This document shows positions 34,919 to 48,564 of a stretch of DNA of 64,000 bases, piece after piece. Every line of letters starts with the position of its first letter. The first letter of the stretch is position 1. The translations under genes were made by a program, and so were the position numbers. Source of the DNA: Aquilaria yunnanensis. Taxonomy: Eukaryota > Streptophyta > Magnoliopsida > Malvales > Thymelaeaceae. A model generated the notes under the pieces. That model saw only the letters and a program-made list of their open reading frames with translations. It searched no databases and had not been told where the DNA came from. The stretch covers positions 73,727,992 to 73,791,991 of the forward strand of contig CM077600.1 of the NCBI GenBank assembly GCA_039654915.1, given 5' to 3'.

Positions 34919-36333
34919 TAGGAAGTTCATCTTTAATAGTTGTTGCCACAAGGAGTTGACCTATTGCACTAAAGTAATAGTTTGAGCTCTGATCGACCAG
35001 TCAAGTGGTCAAAGTTGGCAGCCATCAACTAGGTGCGATGAGTAGCCATAGTGAACTCGCTAGTAGTGCATGGCTAGTGTGAGCTAAGTTCTAGCCTTAG
35101 TTTGCTGGCATAGTTTTAGTTTGTTGGGTAGTAGTTTGAAGCAGGGTGAAGGGCTAACTCAAGTGCATTAAGAACCTATTTATGCACCAAGTATTGGGTT
35201 AATGCCTAGGACCCTTGGAGCCACTTGCTATTACATAAAACCACATAAGTGGATGCCTAAATGCCTTAGATTAGAACTGTTCCAAAGTTAAATAGGTTGT
35301 CTTCTTGCATGAGTTAGTTTAGTGGCCTAGTTGTCAGTGAATGACTAGCTAGTTGAATGGATGAGTTCCTTAGAGTCATCAAGTAATGGAGTAGTTCAGT
35401 CAAATGACAAAAAGGTAAGTAGGTAAATTTCAATTTTTATTTTTAACCATTAAATATAGGAGGTAATTATGGAAGGAAGCAAGGAACAAGGAACTCATCC
35501 GGGGGTAAACGGATGGATAGGCTTGCTCGTCCGTTTGCTATAAACCCTAGAGTTGAGCTAGTAGGAATAGAGTCATTGGTAGGGTTCAGCTTGACTGCTA
35601 GAAGGCAATAAGAGGACCCGAGCAATGAGAAGGAGTGCCATGGAACAGGGGATAACAGTTGACTTGAGCTCATCATCCTAAGGATAACTGGAGTTGAGGG
35701 CCATTAAGTCACTTATGGAAGAAAAGAGACTCGACTAATGAAACTAGCTAAGTAGGTAAAGGACTAAGTTGTAAATGGAACTGTGAACACTGTGGTAATC
35801 GGTTGATGATTTATGTTAGTGCTAGAAAGTGAGTGGAACATTGTGTTTTGAGGTAAAAAATGACTATGTGATGCCAGAAAAGGGATACTTTGCCTTAACC
35901 CTACGGGGTAGTGTTCGTGGAGCACCCGTGAAGGAGATTTCACTACAACTAGTCAAGAGGTGACTCACAAGTAACAACAAGGTGAAGTAATCTCCCACCT
36001 AGTTAAGTGTTATACTTAGTAATTAAAGTGCCAAGTCTAGTATAGGTATAGTTGTGCTCAGGCATCTGTCTTATGGCTTCAAAGTGCCAAGTCTAGTATA
36101 GGTATAGTTGTGCTCAGGCATCTGTCTTATGGCTTCGATAGCTATTGTGTTTACTGTAGTAGAAAGAAGTCAATGCTTTGAAAGCCTAACCGGTGAGGAT
36201 ATTAGTTAAGCTAGTTAAGCCCAAGGTTAGAGCATTTCGCTAGACCTTAGTACCTTTGAAAGGAAGGGCTTGTGATCTATGAGATTGATGAAGGGCTAGC
36301 GGGTACACTAAGCAAATTTACTGTGAATTAGCC
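34919..36333 (+). other. element C interior, non-coding
   Basis: About 1.4 kb of C between the insertions of B and A4. Rich in TAGTT and CTAGT-type words, with no Gag or Pol motif in any frame. It contains a perfect 56-bp tandem duplication at 36025-36136. Confidence 0.55.
36025..36136. repeat. perfect 56-bp tandem duplication
   Basis: 36025-36080 is repeated exactly at 36081-36136 in otherwise old-looking DNA. Confidence 0.95.
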
Positions 36334-37083
36334 TATAGGGTTTTGGGAGCCAAGGAAGCACAATGGAATATAATCGAAACCCTCCAGGATTTAAGTGAAA
36401 TAGGGTAAATCAGGTGCTCAGAATTTTATACCTAGTTCGGTTAAGATCTTTCACCCAACTGTTGATTTGAATCACAAAACTTGAATAATTGACATCTTCA
36501 AGCCCTCTATGGTATCCACATGAGCCTTTCGGGATCACCACAGCTCCACCACGTCCCCATAGATGCATTCCTCCTACGCTCGCAGTGCTAGCTTACATCA
36601 TTTAAGGAATGACAAGAGAAGAATGCAGCTGGAACTCTCAGAACTCTTCTGATTTCATCCTCAACGAGGCTAGTGCAAGAGCTGTGAATTTCTCACTATA
36701 TGATGTATTTATAGTGAGACTCAATTCCCAAGCCTAATGGGTTTCAAAGCCCTAATCTAGTAAGGTTTTAATTTTAGGCCTAATAATGGCTCAACCTTTG
36801 GGCCCATCATTAATATGAAATTATCATGAAACCAAGATCAAACAATTCAGCCCATGCACTCAAATAATTCAATTGGCTCTATGTGTGTGACCCAATTGGG
36901 TCCAATCACATTGGAAATGATCATAAATCACATTTATGTTCATAAACAATGAGTAGTGTCTAGCAATACATCATTGCTACCCAAGTGACAAGGTTGTCAG
37001 TGATTCGACTAAACCTTTATGATCATTATCCATATATGCCATTGTCCCTTTGTCCAAGATATCAAGACCAAGCATGAGACATG

Positions 37084-39402
37084 TGATAGCCGAAGTGCTA
37101 TCGCCCTTCAAACCCGTAAGCTCAGGCAAAGCACCATCCTCGGAAAGTCGAGCATTACCCACAAGGAACGTGAGAACCGACTTCGCAATAAAGGGGGGTC
37201 TGGCCCCTTGAACATCCGACCTCGGTGATCCATCATCACCCCTGGAAATGATAGTACCGACCTCGGGAATACGGCGCAACGCCATCCTCGGTAAGGTGAT
37301 CAAACCGGCTTCGGAAGAGAAAGATTCACAACTTTCAGCAGGGAAGAACGTCCCTGAAGGGGACCACCCTTGGCGAGGGGATTCCCGGATTACTGAAACG
37401 ATCTCGGAAGAAAGCCCCCTTGTTCCGAAAAGCTCTCTTTTACCGAAGGGATTTCAGGAGTACGGCAGAAACAACTAAGGAGCCTCTGACATGCCGCCCT
37501 CGTACACAACACGCCACCCTCATACATGCTCTGACACGTCGTCGCCACACACGTCCTATCATGCAGACCTACCCTGGCCTTGACCTTTGGCCAAAATGGC
37601 CTGCAGCAAGCTAGAGGACTCCACGCCTGTGTTGGGTTTCGGGAGCCAAACAGCACAGCGAAATTTAACCGAAACCCTCCAGGATCCAAGTGAAACGGGG
37701 TAAACCGGGTGTTCGAAAATTTCATACCTAATTTTCGGTTGAGATCTCTCACTCAACTGTAGAGTCGAATCACAAAACCTGAACAGTTGACGTGTTCAGG
37801 CTCTCTATGGTATCCACACGAGCCTCTCGGGATCACCACGCTTCCACCACGTCCCGGCAGATGCGTTTCTCTTGCGCTCGCAGTGCTAGCTTGCGTCCTC
37901 CAAGGAATTGCAAGAGAAGAGTGTGGCTGTCCTTTTGGGAGGCTAGGGCAAGGAGACCTTCGAATTTCTCACTTAAAAGTTGTATTTATAGTGAGACTCA
38001 ACTTCCAGGCCTAATGGGTTTCAAAGCCCTAATCCAATTAGGATTTAATTTCGGGCTTAATAATGGCTCAACTCCTTGGCCCATTATTAATACGAAATTA
38101 AAGTGAAACCATAACCCAAATAATTAGCCCATGCACTCTAATGATCCAAATAGCTCTACGTGTGCGACCCAATAGGCTCTTGCCATGTTGGCAATGATCA
38201 TAAATCACATTTATGATCATAAGCAGTGAGCGGTGTCTAGCAACACATCATTGCTACCCAAGTGACAAGATTGTCGGTGAATCGACTAAACCTTTATGAT
38301 CATCACCGATATATGCCATTGTCCCTTTGTCCAAGATATCAAGACTAAGCACGAGACATGGAATGTGTCACTCTCGTATAGCCCAATCTTTGGTTTCTTG
38401 ATTACCGAGTAGACCAACTTAAACTGACAACATTGATATCATATATCAACTCATCGGAGCATGGCCATGCATTTTCTAAGTCTCACTCTATCAAGGGGCC
38501 CAAAGATATCACTCCCGTTACATAGGAGGGACAAATCCCATCTTGATCATACAAATCCCTCCGCATGATATGTGACATACCCAATGACCTCCTTCAAGTT
38601 CACTCAGTTACGAGCAACAAAGGAAAGTATCAAAGTATGTGACTCACATGTAGGGAACCTTGATGATCTTAGGTCGAAGGACTACATATACCATGATCAC
38701 TATGAGAATCACTTATGACACTCATATAACGATCCATGAAGTGTTCTCATGGTGGGTCGGTCCAGTACACAAGTTCTCCAACTTGTACCCATATGTAGAC
38801 TACATATCTCATATTAGTCTCCACATATGCTAGTCATTATGTATTATTGCAACCCGCTCCACAATAATACTAGACTAGGGACGTTTAAGAATATCATTAT
38901 TCTAGGGTTACAATTATGTTTATTATGTTACGCAGAAACAAAACAACAAACAAAATTGCTGGATTAATGCCTCAATAAAATATCATGACTCAATGTGCAA
39001 AAATACAATCATCTCATGATTGGCTTTTTGGGCACAATACTAACAGCCTGAAGGTACGGGTTGCATCCAACCGAACACGTGTCGTAATCTGAGCGGGTTA
39101 TGCCAGGCAGATTTATCCATCCACACCCTCCTATATATCTTTGGGAAAAGGCCTTAGTAAGGGGCTTTGGGGAATAAAAGATACATCTTTCATATTCTTA
39201 TTACCACTTCCAGTCTCTAAAAATACTGGCTTGGGCTTCAGAGGCTCCTAACCGGAAAGATACTCCGGGAACCTCCTAACCTTCATTCTTTGGGCGTTTT
39301 AGGTAGTCTCCCCTCGGAAGTATCCCGTTCATGCACTCCTCCCTCACCGGAAGCCCTTCCTAGTCTCACTATGTCATACAGTGAAGATGCCGATGGGCAT
39401 CA
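37084..39402 (+). repeat. 5' LTR of Tat E, interrupted by A5
   Basis: 37084-37629 plus 39051-39402, starting TGATAGCC and ending GATGGGCATCA; 898 bp after removing A5. A TATA-like CTATATAT lies near 39132. An ATG at 39371 starts the gag frame inside the LTR. Confidence 0.9.
37630..39045 (-). mobile_element. solo LTR, family A, copy A5
   Basis: A 1416-bp A-family LTR with the perfect TSD GCCTG (37625-37629 and 39046-39050), inserted in the 5' LTR of Tat E. Very similar to A2. It starts TGTTGGGTTTCGGG and ends ACTAACA in plus orientation. Confidence 0.94.
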
Positions 39403-40915
39403 TCTGGCACCGTCTATGGGAACCCAATCCCAGGTGGCCATCGTTGAGACTCGGCATTCTAAGGACAAGGGGCTTCTGAGGTCCCCTTCCGCGCCATAGG
39501 TTCAACCAGCAACAGAGCAACCTGCCGCAGGGGCTTCCTTGCCGAAAGATGAGCGTCGTCTAACCATTACCATGATCTTCCTGCGTGATTTTCAGCGCTC
39601 CGTTGTAGCTGAAATGACGCAAGAACTAGACCGAAGGTGGCCACAGACACCTACGGACCGAAGGCCCCCTCACCAGCACCTTATCGGGAGAGAAGCCCGA
39701 AGTCAACTCACCGGAGTTCGGGAACTGGGGACCAACGTGACGAGTCCTACATGGAAAACGTGCCCCCCGGGGTTCAACCTACGGGAGAAACGGGGTCCAA
39801 ACGGCCCAGGACTCCCCGCCGTAGAAGTTCTTCACCAGAAGGGAAATCGCAATCCCCTCGGGGCTGAAGTTACTCTCCAAAAAGGAGCCGTCGCTCTCCA
39901 CTACTGGAGGGCGCTAGGCAGCAACAAGAAGAGCCTAGCGCCACACTCCTCATGGAAAAAGTCCTAAAGAGGTTAGAGACAATGGAAAGACAGGTAGCTC
40001 GGAAACCCGCCTGGTCTAGGTTATCAGAAACCTTCAACGGAGATGAATTGCCATTTACTCGAACAGTAGTCAAAGCACCTATGCCGAGTGACTTTTGGGT
40101 ACCCCATTTGGAAACCTACGATGGCCGAAGTGACCCCTAAGCTCACTTAACCAAATACAGGCACAACATGGTGTTGCACGATGCCGATGATGCCACCTTG
40201 TGCAAATGCTTCGAGGTCACCTCCTCGGGACCGGCAGCGGCATGGTACAACTTGTTAGCCCCCCGAACCATTCTGGGATTCCAAGAGTTGTCTACCACTT
40301 TCACGCAGCAATTCATTAGGAGCAGACCGACGGTGAAGATGCCAGTTCAAATGTTTGACATAGCATAGAAGAATGGAGAAACTATTCGCGACTATGTCGA
40401 AAGGTTTAATCAAGAAGCCCTAAGCATGCTAGACTTCAGGCCGGAGATACGTATCCTCGCCGTGATATGGGGACTTCAGAGAGACTCATAGTTGTTCTAC
40501 GAATTCTCGAAGGACCCCCGGACACCATCGGCTAGTTTTACTGAAGGGCGGAGCAGCTTATGACTGCTGAAGAGCTGAGGATAGGAGGGCCAAAGCTTGA
40601 CCACGTCCGTACCAAGGCGTCAAGCCAACAAACTCACTACCCAAACGAATAGGGGGTCGACCTCGAAAGCTGAGAGGGAGAAAGCCGTTGGCTTTTACTC
40701 CGTTAAACACCACAAGGGCGAACATCCTCATGGCCGTGGAAAGGCAAGGAACTCAAATTCAACGATCGAAGGCCATGACTTCGGACAACAAGAGGAACAT
40801 GAAAAAGTTTTTCTAGTTCTATAGGGATCATGGGCATGATATCGAGGATTGCTTCCAACTGAGGAAGTACATAGAGTCCCTGATAAAGCAGGGCTAACTT
40901 CAGCGTTACCTGTGA
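39371..40915 (+). pseudogene. gag: Tat E gag
   Basis: The frame begins at an ATG inside the LTR and runs across the PBS (TGGCACCGTCTATGGGAA at 39405-39422), giving GHHLAPSMGTQSQ. It continues with a conserved FLRDFQRSVVAEMTQ helix near 39570. The capsid-like part near 40168-40500 has WYNLLAPRTI and MPVQMFDIA. Several stops (for example 39497, 40138, 40366) and frame changes disable it. The zinc-knuckle region near 40810-40860 is recognisable only at DNA level. Confidence 0.75.
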
Positions 40916-43900
40916 ATGCCCTCCCCAAAGGGGAGGAGGGAAGAGAAAAGGAAAGGAGATGACGAGGACGATGACTCCAACAGACGCCAAAACCGAAGTC
41001 CTAGGAGACATCCACCACCTCTGGCAGGAATAATACAGACAATCACCACAGGACTACCCTCGGCAGAAAGGAAAAGAAAAGCCAGGGAGATCTTGGTAAT
41101 GGAATACGGTAACCCATCAAAAAAGCTTATTCGAAAAGATGGATCTACCGTAATATTCCCTCATGACGACCCCCATCTGGTCATAGCAAGGATAGGGAGT
41201 TGGGACGTCAAAAGAGTACTCCTTGACGATGGTTCTAATGCTGACGTCTTGTTCTCTCATCTGCTACCAAGTTTGGGTATCCCAAGGGGCGATCTCAAGC
41301 CTGTCACCTCTCCTACTTTCGGGGTGGGTCCGTTCGAACTCCCTATCCTTAGGTGGATTGACCTTCCTATGATGTTAAGAGGAACTTCACTACAGAACAA
41401 GGATGAGCTCTTTGCCTCCACGATGACAAGGTTCATCATCATAGATGTCCCTTCATCGTATAATGCCATCCTTGGAAGACAGATGCAAGGAAACCTTCAC
41501 ATTCTGCCAGATGTAAAATACCTGACTGTCACCTTTGCCACAAAGGATGGAGATGCTGAGATCTTCATCGACCAAGGTGAAGTGAGAAAGGTGTTTGTCA
41601 AAGCAAGAAAGGCCCTAGCAAAGAGCTGTGCACGGACTGCGGGAGTGAAGGCTGTACTCGCAGGAGAGGCAAAAAGAGAAGAAATAGAAGACCCCGAGAA
41701 AATAGAAATAGAAGATATAGAACTTGTCCCAGGCCGAAATACCTATATAGGGAAAAAAATGGCCGAAGGTGATAAGGAAAAACTTGTATCTTTTCTGTTA
41801 ATTAACAAAGACCTGTTTGCCTACTCGCCGAAGGACATGACTGGGGTAGACCCTCGCATAATTCAGCATCATCTTAAGATACGCCCTGACGCGAAGCCCG
41901 TGAGCCAAAAGAAAAGAAGCTTTTCAGAACATAAGAACAACTTTGTAAAATCTGAAGTCCAACGGTTAGTGGAGGCCAGCGTAATAAGGGAAGTCAGATA
42001 CCCCGAATGGCTTAGTAACGTAGTTGTCACCACAAAGGAAGAGAGTGACAAACTCTGAATGTGCATCGACCTCTGAAATGTAAACGATGCTTGCCCTAAA
42101 GATTCATACCCACTACAGTCAATAGACCAGTTGGTAGACTCAACCGCCGAGTATGGCCTCCTAAGTTTCCTGGATGCCTTCAGTTGGTATCACCAAATCA
42201 GGATGAACCCCGAAGACGAGGAAAAAACTGCCTTCATCACTAAAGTTGGTACATACTGTTACATCAGAATGCCCTTCGGGCTTAAGAATGCAGGGGCCAC
42301 CTACCAGAGGCTAATGAACAGGGTCTTTAGTTCCCAAATAAGGAGGAATATGGAAGTCTACATCGATGATATGATAGTTAAGAGCAAACTGCCTAGTAGT
42401 CATGTCACGGACTTGGAGGAAACATTCCATCAGCTGAGGATCTTCAGAATCCGCCTCAACCCCGAAAAATGCGTATTTGGGGTGAACACGGGTAAGTTCC
42501 TTGGATTTATGGTGTCAAAAAGGGGTATCGACGCCAATCCAGAGAAGGTCAAGGCCCTACTGAGATTCCGAACTCCCACGACAACAAAGGATGTGCAAAG
42601 ACTCACAGGGAGAATCACGTCCCTCAGTAGATTCATCTCCAGATATGGGGATCGCTGCTGACCATTCTTCAAAGTCCTTACTAAGGCGGTGAAAAACGGC
42701 AGTGACCTCGGGAGCGAGGTACATCCTTGGAACAAAGACTGCCAAAAGGCTTGGGAAGAGCTTAAGGTCTACCTGACTCGCCTGCCGACACTTCAATAGC
42801 CATGGAAAGGGTAACCCATCATACTATACCTCGCCATCACTGAGAAGGCGCTAAGTTCGGTCCTCGTGAAGGAAGAGGGAGCGTAGCAATGACCAGTATA
42901 TTATGTGAGCAAGTCTCTGCATGCTGCCGAAGTCAGGTACCCGCTACTGCAAAAGGCTATTTATGCCCTGATACAGGCAAGCAGAAGGCTACGCCAGTAC
43001 TTCCAAGGCCACCCCATCATTGTCCGAAGTAACCTGCCTCTTCGAGATATCATGAAGAGGGTAGACCACTCAGGAAGGCTTTCCAAGTGGTGCATAGAAC
43101 TCGGCAAGAATGATATCACCTATGGGCCGAAGAAGGCAATAAAAGCTCAAGCCTTGGCGGATTTCATTGTCGAAGTACCCATTGCCAAAGAGAGTCAACT
43201 AGACCTCGGGAAAAATCAATTAGAGTGGACTCTGTTTGTAGATGGGGCCTCTGGCTTCGAGCACTAGGGAGCTGGAGTAGTCATTTGTGGTCCCGAGGGT
43301 ATGGAGGTCATGAAAGCCATCAAATTCGGATTTAACGTCACCAACAATGTGGCAGAATATGAAGCTCTCATAGCAGGGTTACGCCTTGCTAAAAGAATTG
43401 CCGTGAGAAATATGAAGGCCCACAGCAATTCTCAGCTAATGGTCCTACAGATGGCAGGGAACTACACCGCGGAGGACCCAACTTTGGCAAAATATCACGA
43501 GCTCGTATCAAAGCTCATCCAGGAGTTTGACATAGTGCACATTGAGAACGTGCCTTGCCGAGACAATGCTGAAGCGGATAGTCTAGCCAAATCAAGAAAG
43601 TCCACGAAAGTACTAAGCCACCTGAGCATAGCAATAATAAGCATAGCAACCTCGAAAAAAGGATGGAAAAATCCCATAAAGAGGTATCTTGCGACCTCGG
43701 AGCTTCCCAATGACCCTCGCGAAGTTGCAAAAGTGCGGAGATGCTCCGGACGATATTTCCTAATCGGGGAAGAATTGTACCGACAGGGGTATGCAAGTCC
43801 ACTACAAATGTGTGTCAGCGAAGAGGACACTAAGACAGTCCTAGAGGAAGTCCACGAGGGGGCTTGTGGTTCCCACATTGGAACTGACTCCTTGGCAGGA

Positions 43901-44898
43901 GTAATACTACGCCAGGGGTACTTTTGGCCCACCCTAAGAAAGGACGCGAGGTAGTTTGTCCAAAAATTTGATAATTGCCAAAGACACACCAGTGTCCAGA
44001 GGTTACCCTCGGAATTGATAACCTCGGCTAACTACCCTTGTCCCTTTGCAGTATGGGGCATTGACCTCATCGGGCCACTCCCGACTGCACCTGGAGGAGT
44101 GAAATTCTGCGTGGTCATGGTGGATTACTTCATTAAATGGGTTGAGGCAGAGCCCCTGGCAACTGTTTCGGCAAAGGACATACAAAAATTCATCTGGAAG
44201 AACATTGTGTGCAGATTTGGCATACCGAGGGTGATAGTGGCCAACAATGGTTCACAGTTTATTGACAAGGGATTCCAAGAATTCATCACTGACCTCGGGA
44301 TAAAAATGCACTCTGCCCCGATAACTCATCCTCAGAGCAACGGACAGGTAGAGGTATCTAACAGAACCATAAAAGATGGTCTGAAAAAGTGATTGAGGGA
44401 AGCAAAGGGAAAATGGCCAGGGGAATTTTCTAGTGTGCTATGGAGCTATTGGACAACACCCCGAAGGGCCACTGGTGAGATGCCTTTCTCGCTCATCTTC
44501 GGCACAGAGGCCATTATTCCTATAAAGGTAGTCCAGCCATCGATCAGGATACAAGTGTTCGACAAAGAAGGGAATGACCTCGGATTAAGAACTAAGCTCG
44601 ACCTAATTGACGAACACAGATAAGTGGCCGAACTTAGAAGAAAAGCCTTCCAACAAAGAGTGGCTATGGCTGCAAACTTGCGTGTTAGGTAATAAGGAAT
44701 CAGAAAGGGAGACCTCGTTCTCCGAAAGGCTGAGTTTGAGCCCTGAAGACCGTCTCATGGGGTATTTCGGGCAAACTGGAAGGACCTTATTTGGTCCTCG
44801 ACGAGGTTTGGAAAGGAGTCTATAAGCTTGGCGATATCGAAGGTAGAGAACTAAAGAATACATGGCATTCGGATGCCTTGAAGAAATTCTACACTTAG
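40916..44898 (+). pseudogene. pol: Tat E pol
   Basis: Protease near 41225 (LLDDGSNADVLF), RT at about 41990-42660 (YIDDMIVKSK near 42360), degenerate gypsy RNase H at 42660-43180, and an additional RNase H from about 43215 (FVDGASG; AHSNSQ, where T has AHSDSQ). Integrase HHCC finger at about 43850-43990, then core with WGIDLIGPLP near 44055. The C-terminal end, WHSDALKKFY, matches T. Stops include TGA at 42056 and 42659, and TAG at about 43954 and 43265. Most are Arg or Gln codons turned into TGA or TAG by C-to-T change. Confidence 0.87.
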
Positions 44899-45349
44899 AA
44901 TCTTCTCAGGAAATTGTACAGTTAGAAATTTTTCTAAGTACCGAAAATTCTCTAGAAAAATAATTCCACCTAAGAAATCTTGCCGAACAAGGCACAAGTA
45001 AGTACTTGCGAAAACCACACATTTCCTCCGAAGTTAGTTGGGTCATTTTCCCCAAAAGGTGCGTCGACCGAACACGGCTAATGAAAATAGGTCAAATGTT
45101 GCCAAAAGGTATTCGCCAAAGGTAGCATTTTCCCGAAGACGGTTGATAAAAAGAGCGAAAAGTATCTTCCCAAGGGCCCCAGACTGAAAGTGGTCAAGAC
45201 AACCCTTAGAGATGAAAGTTATTGCTTAGGGACTTAGCCAAATTTTAAAGGAAGGAAAAATGTCCTTGAGAAGGCCTTATTACATGAAGGAGATTACAAG
45301 AAGAAGATTATAAAGAAAAAAGAAGAAGACAAAGTAAGGCCCCAGACAT
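44899..45349. other. Tat E tract between convergent genes
   Basis: About 450 bp between the pol end and the antisense gene end, rich in CCGAA words. No coding potential. The hairpin repeats seen at the matching place in T are not evident here. Confidence 0.5.
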
Positions 45350-47798
45350 CTAAGGGACCCCGGCATCATGAGATGCTCTATCCCCAACATCCTTTGCCGC
45401 GACCTTCGGCATAGGAGGAAGGGCAAAAGGTAAGTTGAGGAGCTCGATTTTTGACCAAGTCCAGCAAGGCCCCTTGAGAATGTTCAGGGCAGCCAAGAAG
45501 GAAAGGTCGAGGACTGGATATTTCTCCAAAACTTGGTGTCGAGCTAGACAAAAGCCATCTGGAAAGCCAACCTTGGTCGCCTGGTTAGCCTTGTCTAACT
45601 TCACAAAAAATTCTTCCACTTCATTCTGCAAATCGGTGACCTCCTTCTCCAGGTTCTTTTTCTTCTTTTTCTTTTTTGTCTCCTTCTTCAGGACCACAAC
45701 CTCAGTCTGAAGATCGACATTGTCGGCGAGGGCCTTCGTCAGGATAGCAGAATCTTCTTCCTTCTCCTTTCGATAACCCTCATTGGCAGAAGTGAGCTCG
45801 ACGACCTTCGCGCTGAGGTCAGACATTTTCTCGGAAAAATCCTTCAAGAGCTCCTCCTGGCCCTTTAAGAGTTCCTCCCAGAGTTTGGCAACCTCCTCCT
45901 TGGCTATTCTACTCAACTCGGCGTTCTTCACGACCGAGTTAGCGCAGAACACCTTTGCCTTCTCCAGACGCTCTTCGGTCCAAGTTTGAATCGATGACTA
46001 TTTTGCTGCCCAAGCTCTGAAGTATCCGCTGTATGCCAAGAGCTGCAAAAAATGGGGGAGGAAGACATTTGGTAAAGCTGCACAAAGAAAGCCAAACACT
46101 TGGAAAAACTGGGAGAAAAAATAAAGGGTCTAAAGAGTACCTGGGTAGCATGGTCGGACATCCTCGCAGCGAGGATCTCCTCGTTCGCACACTCTTCGGC
46201 CACGGATTTGAAGGTAGCCTGGGTGAGCACGCCCCTCGGCATTTGAGGAGCCATTTGCTGGCCGTCTTTGGAGAAAAAATTCATGTCTTCCGTGAAAGAC
46301 TAGAAAGGCTCCCTCGGGACCTTATCCTTCGGGATATGAGAGTCCCGACAGGCCCGTTTCTGGGCATGCTCCACCATCCATGCCAAGGGCGCCAATTCCT
46401 CTGCAAAGTCATGGTACAGTTCCATTAGGACATTCCTCCTTAGCCATATATCAACGAGATTGAAAGAGCTAAAAATGTCTAATGGTCAAACCTGGGGGCA
46501 CCTTGGCAACGTCATCATCAGAGTCCCGAACGTCCTCTACTTCGGCAGGGACATGTTTACCCTTGCTTCTTCTGCGCTCCTCGAGTTCCTCAACAGAAGG
46601 ACCTCCGGCCGAAGAGCCTAAAAGGTCCGCCGAAGTGGTGGGACTCCGGGGAGTGGAGCTAACGGCAAGCTCCGGTGGCAGGACGGCCTGAACCTCGGGC
46701 TAATCCCCGACCTCCTCGATGTCCTCCGGAGGCAGGGGAAGGAGGTCCTTCTTCACCTTCTTAGCCGAAGTCGGACAGCCCCCAGACGTCTTTCACTGTT
46801 TAAGGGCCCCCTTCTTTGTTTGTTCCCCCTTCTCGGCTTGACCGAGGAAGAGGGATTTGCAGAAAGTGGCTGACTGATTGCCCATCTCTGAAAATGCAGG
46901 AAAATATCAGTGTAAGTCCAAAGGGATACTTATACCAAAAATTGAAAAGTAACTTACTCTCAAAAAGGGCTTCGTAAGAGAGCTCTCCCCAAAGGAGCAT
47001 CACCAGCCAATAATTCTTCCCGTCAGCAGCAGGAGTTGGCATGCCGAGGTTCGTGTTGTGCTCCTTAAGCACCCCCAGCTCCCGAAGAACCTCCTCGATC
47101 ATAAGGTTCCACTTAATGGGGAAGGGTTACAAGGAGCGTGATGGGACCTCGGCATCCCAGTCGGTGACAGCTCGGATACGGCTATCGAAGTCCTCAAACC
47201 TCGCTGCCAACTTAGGAGTTAGCAACTTCTTGGGATCAACGACGTCCGTCTCCAGCTTCCCCCGGGCCCACCTAGTCGGCATGTACGACCATGCCTCCGC
47301 CACCTTCAGGAAGAAGAACTTCCTTTGCCACCCTTGCCAACTATCTCTAGTACTAAAGGTGAACATATATTTTTTGCTCCCAGATCCCCGAGGCACCATA
47401 AAGTAAAAGCCACCCTTCGGGACTGGATAGAGCTTGTAGTACTGCATGAAAATGATGAAGTGGGGTTTTACCTTGAAAACCTCACACATGCAGAGAAAAG
47501 CGTTGAAGTAACAGTGAGAGTTGGGCGAGAGCTGATTCACGGCTATGCCATGGAATTGGCAAAAGTCGCAAATCATCTTTGGCGGAGGAAACCGAAGTCC
47601 GGCCTTCAGTTGGTCCTGGACGACGGTAACCTCGTCACTACTGTTCATGAAGCTAAAATGGCCAAGATGGGGCAGCCTGGTAGTGGGATAGGAGGGAAGA
47701 AAGAATTTAGTTTTCCACTTCTCTAATTTTTCCGAAGTGGAACAAAAAGGTTAAGACATGAGAGGCTACCAGCTCTCGGGAATGGGTTGGACGAACAT
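45350..47798 (-). pseudogene. Tat E antisense gene, four exons, decayed
   Basis: Exons on the minus strand at about 47798-46958, 46887-46492, 46438-46141 and 46042-45350. Introns 1-3 begin GT and end AG (donors GTAAGT, GTTTG, GTACT) and correspond to the introns of the copy in T. Exon 1 (frame 47127-47648) encodes the putative-gypsy-type-transposon domain: FCQFHGIAVNQL, FNAFLCMCEVF, FIIFMQYYKLYPVPKGGF, then FLKVAEAWSYMPTRWARG. Exon 4 is a Glu/Lys-rich coiled coil. Exon 1 has early stops. The protein's role is unknown; homology to T is clear. Confidence 0.72.
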
Positions 47799-48108
47799 AA
47801 GGGGGATAGGGGAAGACATGTTCGGCAAGAGAAAATGACTTCGGAAAAGAGACTCAAAGGACTTCAGGAAAAAAGAAAAAAGCTTCGGGGACTAGGAAAA
47901 ATAGTAACTGAAACGACCGAAGGACCCCTGGAAGAGAAACCCACTAAAATGCTTGTCGAAGTCAGGATTAGAAGACGTCGTCGTAAATGGTTGTCGGAAA
48001 TCACTCCGCCGCTTGCACCACCGCAAAAGGAGAAGGAAGAGCTCAAAGACAAATGAGAACAAGACAGAGGCAAAGGGAAGCAAATGAGGGCCATGAGGGA
48101 GAGGAGGG

Positions 48109-48117
48109 TTTATATAG
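48109..48117 (-). promoter_or_regulatory. TATA box of the E antisense gene
   Basis: The minus strand reads CTATATAAA about 310 nt upstream of the antisense start at 47798, as in G and T. Confidence 0.6.
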
Positions 48118-48564
48118 AAGGAAGAAGGGTAACCGAATGATCGTCATAACTACCCTGTGAAGGCGAATCATTGCCATAATTATCCCTCGAAGGTGAAAAG
48201 ATGTAGCTGGTATAACCCACGCAACTACCCTTAATCATCGCGTACCACTTGTCATCCAACGCGCGGAACGAGGACACACTTTCTGACACCATGAAAACCC
48301 AGGCACGCCTATCCAAACTGACACTCCTGGTTACGAGACATGACAGTCCACTGACCCGCAACAGAAAAAGTAAAAATAAAGAGAGTGCGCACCCTTAGAA
48401 CGCCAAGGGAATAACCATAAGGCAAGTAATGACGCCTCGGCTAGGAAGGCATGCCTTTGGGTGGCGAATGTCTCCTTGTACGGTGTTCCACTTAGAGTCC
48501 TGCAAGGTGCCCCCAGAGAGTCTAGAGCCGAAGTCCCCGCTTCGACTTTTTGAGGGGGGGCACG
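48118..48564 (+). other. Tat E 3' non-coding tract and polypurine tract
   Basis: Non-coding sequence upstream of the 3' LTR. The polypurine tract TGAGGGGGGG lies at 48551-48560, four bases before the LTR. Confidence 0.7.

Noticed and set aside
46033..46428. 131-codon plus-strand frame in Tat E
   Set aside because: Opposite the antisense gene exons 3 and 4; explained by that gene.
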